A stretch of 14,504 nt of DNA, from contig QMZD01000010.1 of the NCBI GenBank assembly GCA_003662985.1, positions 1-14,504 of the forward strand. Direction: 5' to 3'. The notes below the pieces were generated by a model. That model saw only the letters and a program-made list of their open reading frames with translations. It was not told where the DNA came from and searched no databases. The stretch is from Archaeoglobales archaeon. GTDB lineage: Archaea > Halobacteriota > Archaeoglobi > Archaeoglobales > Archaeoglobaceae. Numbering within the stretch: the stretch's first letter is position 1; each line of letters starts with the position of its first letter. Both the position numbers and the translations under genes were made by a program. Positions 13,090 through 14,504 of the stretch are shown piece after piece.

Positions 13090-13441
13090 TCATTACCACC
13101 TCCTTTCGGTCACCAAAAGAGAAAAGAAGGACTTCTTGGGTCCATTTACACCTTTTGTGTTACTAAATCTCTCTAATCTTACAGGATTATTCATTACTAT
13201 TTCATAACAGGTTTCAATTATTTTTTCAAATACCATACCCTATACCAACTTTAACTGGAAATAAATGTTTTTGTGTAAGATTATTTTTGATTAACTAGTA
13301 AGCTTAATGTAACCTACAAATCATGTGCTCTTAATACATATTAATAAATATTAATTTTCAGTAGTGGATTAAACCAACATAGCATAATAACTAATATTAT
13401 TTAACAATAAAGTTTATTAATTATACATAATACCATTACAT
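13090..13441. promoter_or_regulatory. Divergent control region between TSUP transporter 2 and the RHH regulator
   Basis: 352 bases, very AT-rich near the regulator, no gene. The transporter side begins with GGAGGTGG at its ribosome site; I could not pick a clear TATA box for it, so its leader may be more than 50 bases. The regulator side has TTTATTAA (13413-13420) about 26 bases before the ATG. A palindrome, ATTAATA-AA-TATTAAT (13340-13355), lies upstream of the regulator, with a further TTAATA at 13331, and is the best operator candidate in the gap. Confidence 0.45.
13340..13355. promoter_or_regulatory. Palindrome upstream of the RHH gene, possible operator
   Basis: Perfect 7-base arms ATTAATA/TATTAAT around AA, preceded by a third TTAATA copy at 13331-13336. 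RHH dimers bind such short repeated half-sites. The low complexity of the region means chance is a real alternative. Confidence 0.3.
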
Positions 13442-13975
13442 ATGGCCGGAAAGCTAAGGAGACTGTCCGTCGCCATGGATGAAGAGACAAACAAAATACT
13501 TGAAGAACTCGTACACAAAGAAAACAGAACTGCATCTGAGATCATAAGACATGCCATTAACCAGTACTACCATTTCAGAGACATCTCACCTGAGTCAATC
13601 AAAATTTATTCAGAATTACTATACGGTAGGGAATACATAATCCTCGATATTGAACTCTGGATTGCCATGCTCGATGAGCTCAACGAGAAAGCTTCCGATA
13701 GATTCTGGGAGAACGTCAGGAGGTTGGCTGAAGCTCACTCATGGCAGATAAGGAACAAGGGCTTCAAAGATTTGGTTGAGGTGATGAGATACCTCGAATA
13801 TGAAAATCTTTTCAGAGTTAAATTGAATGGTGATAAAAACGTGACACTCGTCCTATCATCAAGAAATGAACAGAAATTCCTTAAAATATATCTTGAATCC
13901 CTTCTCGACAATCTTGGATATCGCGTAAAGATTATTGAAGGATTGCGAAAGATAATGATTACAGAAGAAGATTAG
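13442..13975 (+). CDS. Ribbon-helix-helix (CopG-like) regulator with a large C-terminal domain, copy 2
   Basis: 177 residues, paralogue of the protein at 5183-5725. The RHH domain is at 5-44 (KLRRLSVAMD, helix NKILEELV, then TASEIIRHAIN). The C-terminal domain from about 54 shares the same landmarks: YSELLYGREYIILDIELW, QIRNKGF, YLEYENLFRVKL, LVLSSRNEQKFL, and a basic end LRKIMI. Differences lie mostly in the helix joining the domains, which is shorter here. Position, divergent from the TSUP/DUF22 cluster, suggests it controls that cluster and itself. Leaderless ATG after a TATA-like TTTATTAA. What the C-terminal domain senses is unknown; a sulfur anion or metal would fit the context. Confidence 0.82.
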   Translation: MAGKLRRLSVAMDEETNKILEELVHKENRTASEIIRHAINQYYHFRDISPESIKIYSELLYGREYIILDIELWIAMLDELNEKASDRFWENVRRLAEAHSWQIRNKGFKDLVEVMRYLEYENLFRVKLNGDKNVTLVLSSRNEQKFLKIYLESLLDNLGYRVKIIEGLRKIMITEED

Positions 13976-14353
13976 ATTCGAGCTCGGATAGATTAGATTA
14001 ACCATTTTAATCTATTCTGGAGTATGGAAGTAGGAATTCTGTAGCTTTTAGCTTAAAAAGGGCGGTCGAATAAGAACGAAAGATCGAGAAAAATTAAGTA
14101 ATAAAAGTAACAGGTAATACCAACTCCAAGTGCCGATGGCAATTCTCCTGATATAGGAACCATTCCTACAGGGGTCTTACAACGTCTAGAGCCGGCATGC
14201 ACCTAAAATTGGTAAAAAAGTTCATGTCCTATATCCTCTTCACACCCGTAATCCGATAAAGAGACCAAAGTTTACCGTCATAAAACATATACCCAGAAAA
14301 CTCACGAACTTTGAAGACTGGAAAACTCGAGGACCGAAAGACCACAAACTATA
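13976..14353. other. Region without a convincing gene, containing hairpins and a possible transposon remnant
   Basis: About 380 bases. An 8-bp hairpin TAGATTAA-CCATT-TTAATCTA (13994-14014) follows the RHH stop. Further on is a stronger hairpin at 14147-14172 and a 9-base inverted repeat GATATAGGA (14150-14158) with TCCTATATC (14227-14235) that would compete with it. Short open stretches exist on both strands: plus 14111-14203 reads QVIPTPSADGNSPDIG and on to EPACT, resembling the degenerate tails of archaeal TnpB proteins; minus 14203-14053 reads a 49-codon GTG frame with PVGMVPISGELPSALGVG. None has promoter or family support, so no gene is called. Confidence 0.4.
14147..14172. other. Hairpin CCTG-ATA-TAGGAA-CCA-TTCCTA-CAGG
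   Basis: Six paired bases around a 3-base loop, extended by four more pairs past a 3-base bulge. Its left arm also takes part in the longer 14150-14158/14227-14235 inverted repeat, so two mutually exclusive folds are possible if the region is transcribed. Confidence 0.4.
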
Positions 14354-14392
14354 AAGTTAAAAATTTAAAAAATAGAAAATAAATAAATCTGG
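14354..14392 (-). terminator. T-rich tract after the right-edge gene
   Basis: The minus strand carries long T runs (ATTTATTTATTTTCTATTTT and on) 18 bases after the stop at 14410, typical of an archaeal terminator. Confidence 0.4.
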
Positions 14393-14409
14393 TTGTATGA
14401 AAACTATAA

Positions 14410-14504
14410 CTATTTATATACCGGCTCAAGAATTACGACCTTATCGGATTTGAGAACACTTACATCCACTTGTGTTTCGGGCAAAGCTCCGAAATGCATC
14501 GGGA
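14410..14504 (-). CDS. C-terminal end of an unidentified protein, 5' part outside the window
   Basis: Thirty codons and a TAG at 14412-14410, open to the right edge. The visible end reads MHFGALPETQVDVSVLKSDK and then VVILEPVYK, balanced in composition and followed by a terminator-like T tract, so it looks like a true gene end. I do not recognise the family from this fragment. Confidence 0.55.
   Translation of the reverse strand, partial: PMHFGALPETQVDVSVLKSDKVVILEPVYK

Noticed and set aside
14053..14203. Minus-strand 49-codon GTG frame with PVGMVPISGELPSALGVG
   Set aside because: It looks protein-like in part but has no ribosome site or TATA box and overlaps the hairpins and a frame on the other strand; mentioned only in the region note.
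14183..14352. Plus-strand open stretch reading PKIGKKVHVLYPLHTRN and on, without a start codon
   Set aside because: It follows in-frame stops, has no start, and an open frame exists on the opposite strand too, so coding cannot be claimed.
1..14504. CRISPR array, tRNA or rRNA genes
   Set aside because: No regularly spaced repeats and no cloverleaf or conserved rRNA segments were seen; the gaps are AT-rich, unlike the GC-rich stable RNAs of thermophiles.

Overview
The window looks like a chromosome segment of a sulfur-metabolising, thermophilic euryarchaeon, most likely of the order Archaeoglobales. The signs are a Hef-type helicase/nuclease, archaeal TATA boxes about 25 bases ahead of leaderless starts, Shine-Dalgarno sites matching AGGAGGTGAT, frequent TTG/GTG starts, several DUF22 proteins and TauE/SafE-type transporters. 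The genus is an inference. I saw no tRNA, rRNA or CRISPR array.

Left part (1-4653) is housekeeping: the 5' 709 codons of hef on the minus strand, running off the left edge; a divergent radical SAM protein with an extra cysteine cluster; then a divergent pair, a CDP-alcohol phosphatidyltransferase (minus) and a sugar-phosphate-type nucleotidyltransferase (plus). These two could together make an inositol- or other polyol-phosphodiester, such as the thermoprotectant di-myo-inositol phosphate or a lipid head group.

Middle part (4654-7100) is accessory. It holds a decayed DUF22 gene just downstream of an intact ribbon-helix-helix (RHH) regulator, a small zinc-ribbon membrane protein (DUF2116-like), a complete 289-bp miniature transposable element with 17-bp terminal inverted repeats and a 9-bp target duplication that carries only a DUF2080-like gene, and two small unknown genes.

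Right part (7167-13975) is a coherent cluster. Read along the minus strand it runs: a large TauE/SafE (TSUP) transporter, a triple-DUF22 protein, a single-DUF22 protein, a 47-codon gene sharing the DUF22 protein's tail, a second TSUP transporter, and a small three-helix membrane protein. A further single-DUF22 gene converges on it from the left, and a second paralogue of the RHH regulator diverges from it on the right. DUF22 has no known function. The repeated association of DUF22, TSUP transporters and this RHH type suggests a system handling a sulfur oxyanion or organosulfonate, in which DUF22 proteins could be soluble partners of the exporters; this is inference.

The right end (13976-14504) is about 430 bases without a clear gene, with hairpins and a possible transposon remnant, followed by the last 30 codons of an unidentified minus-strand gene.
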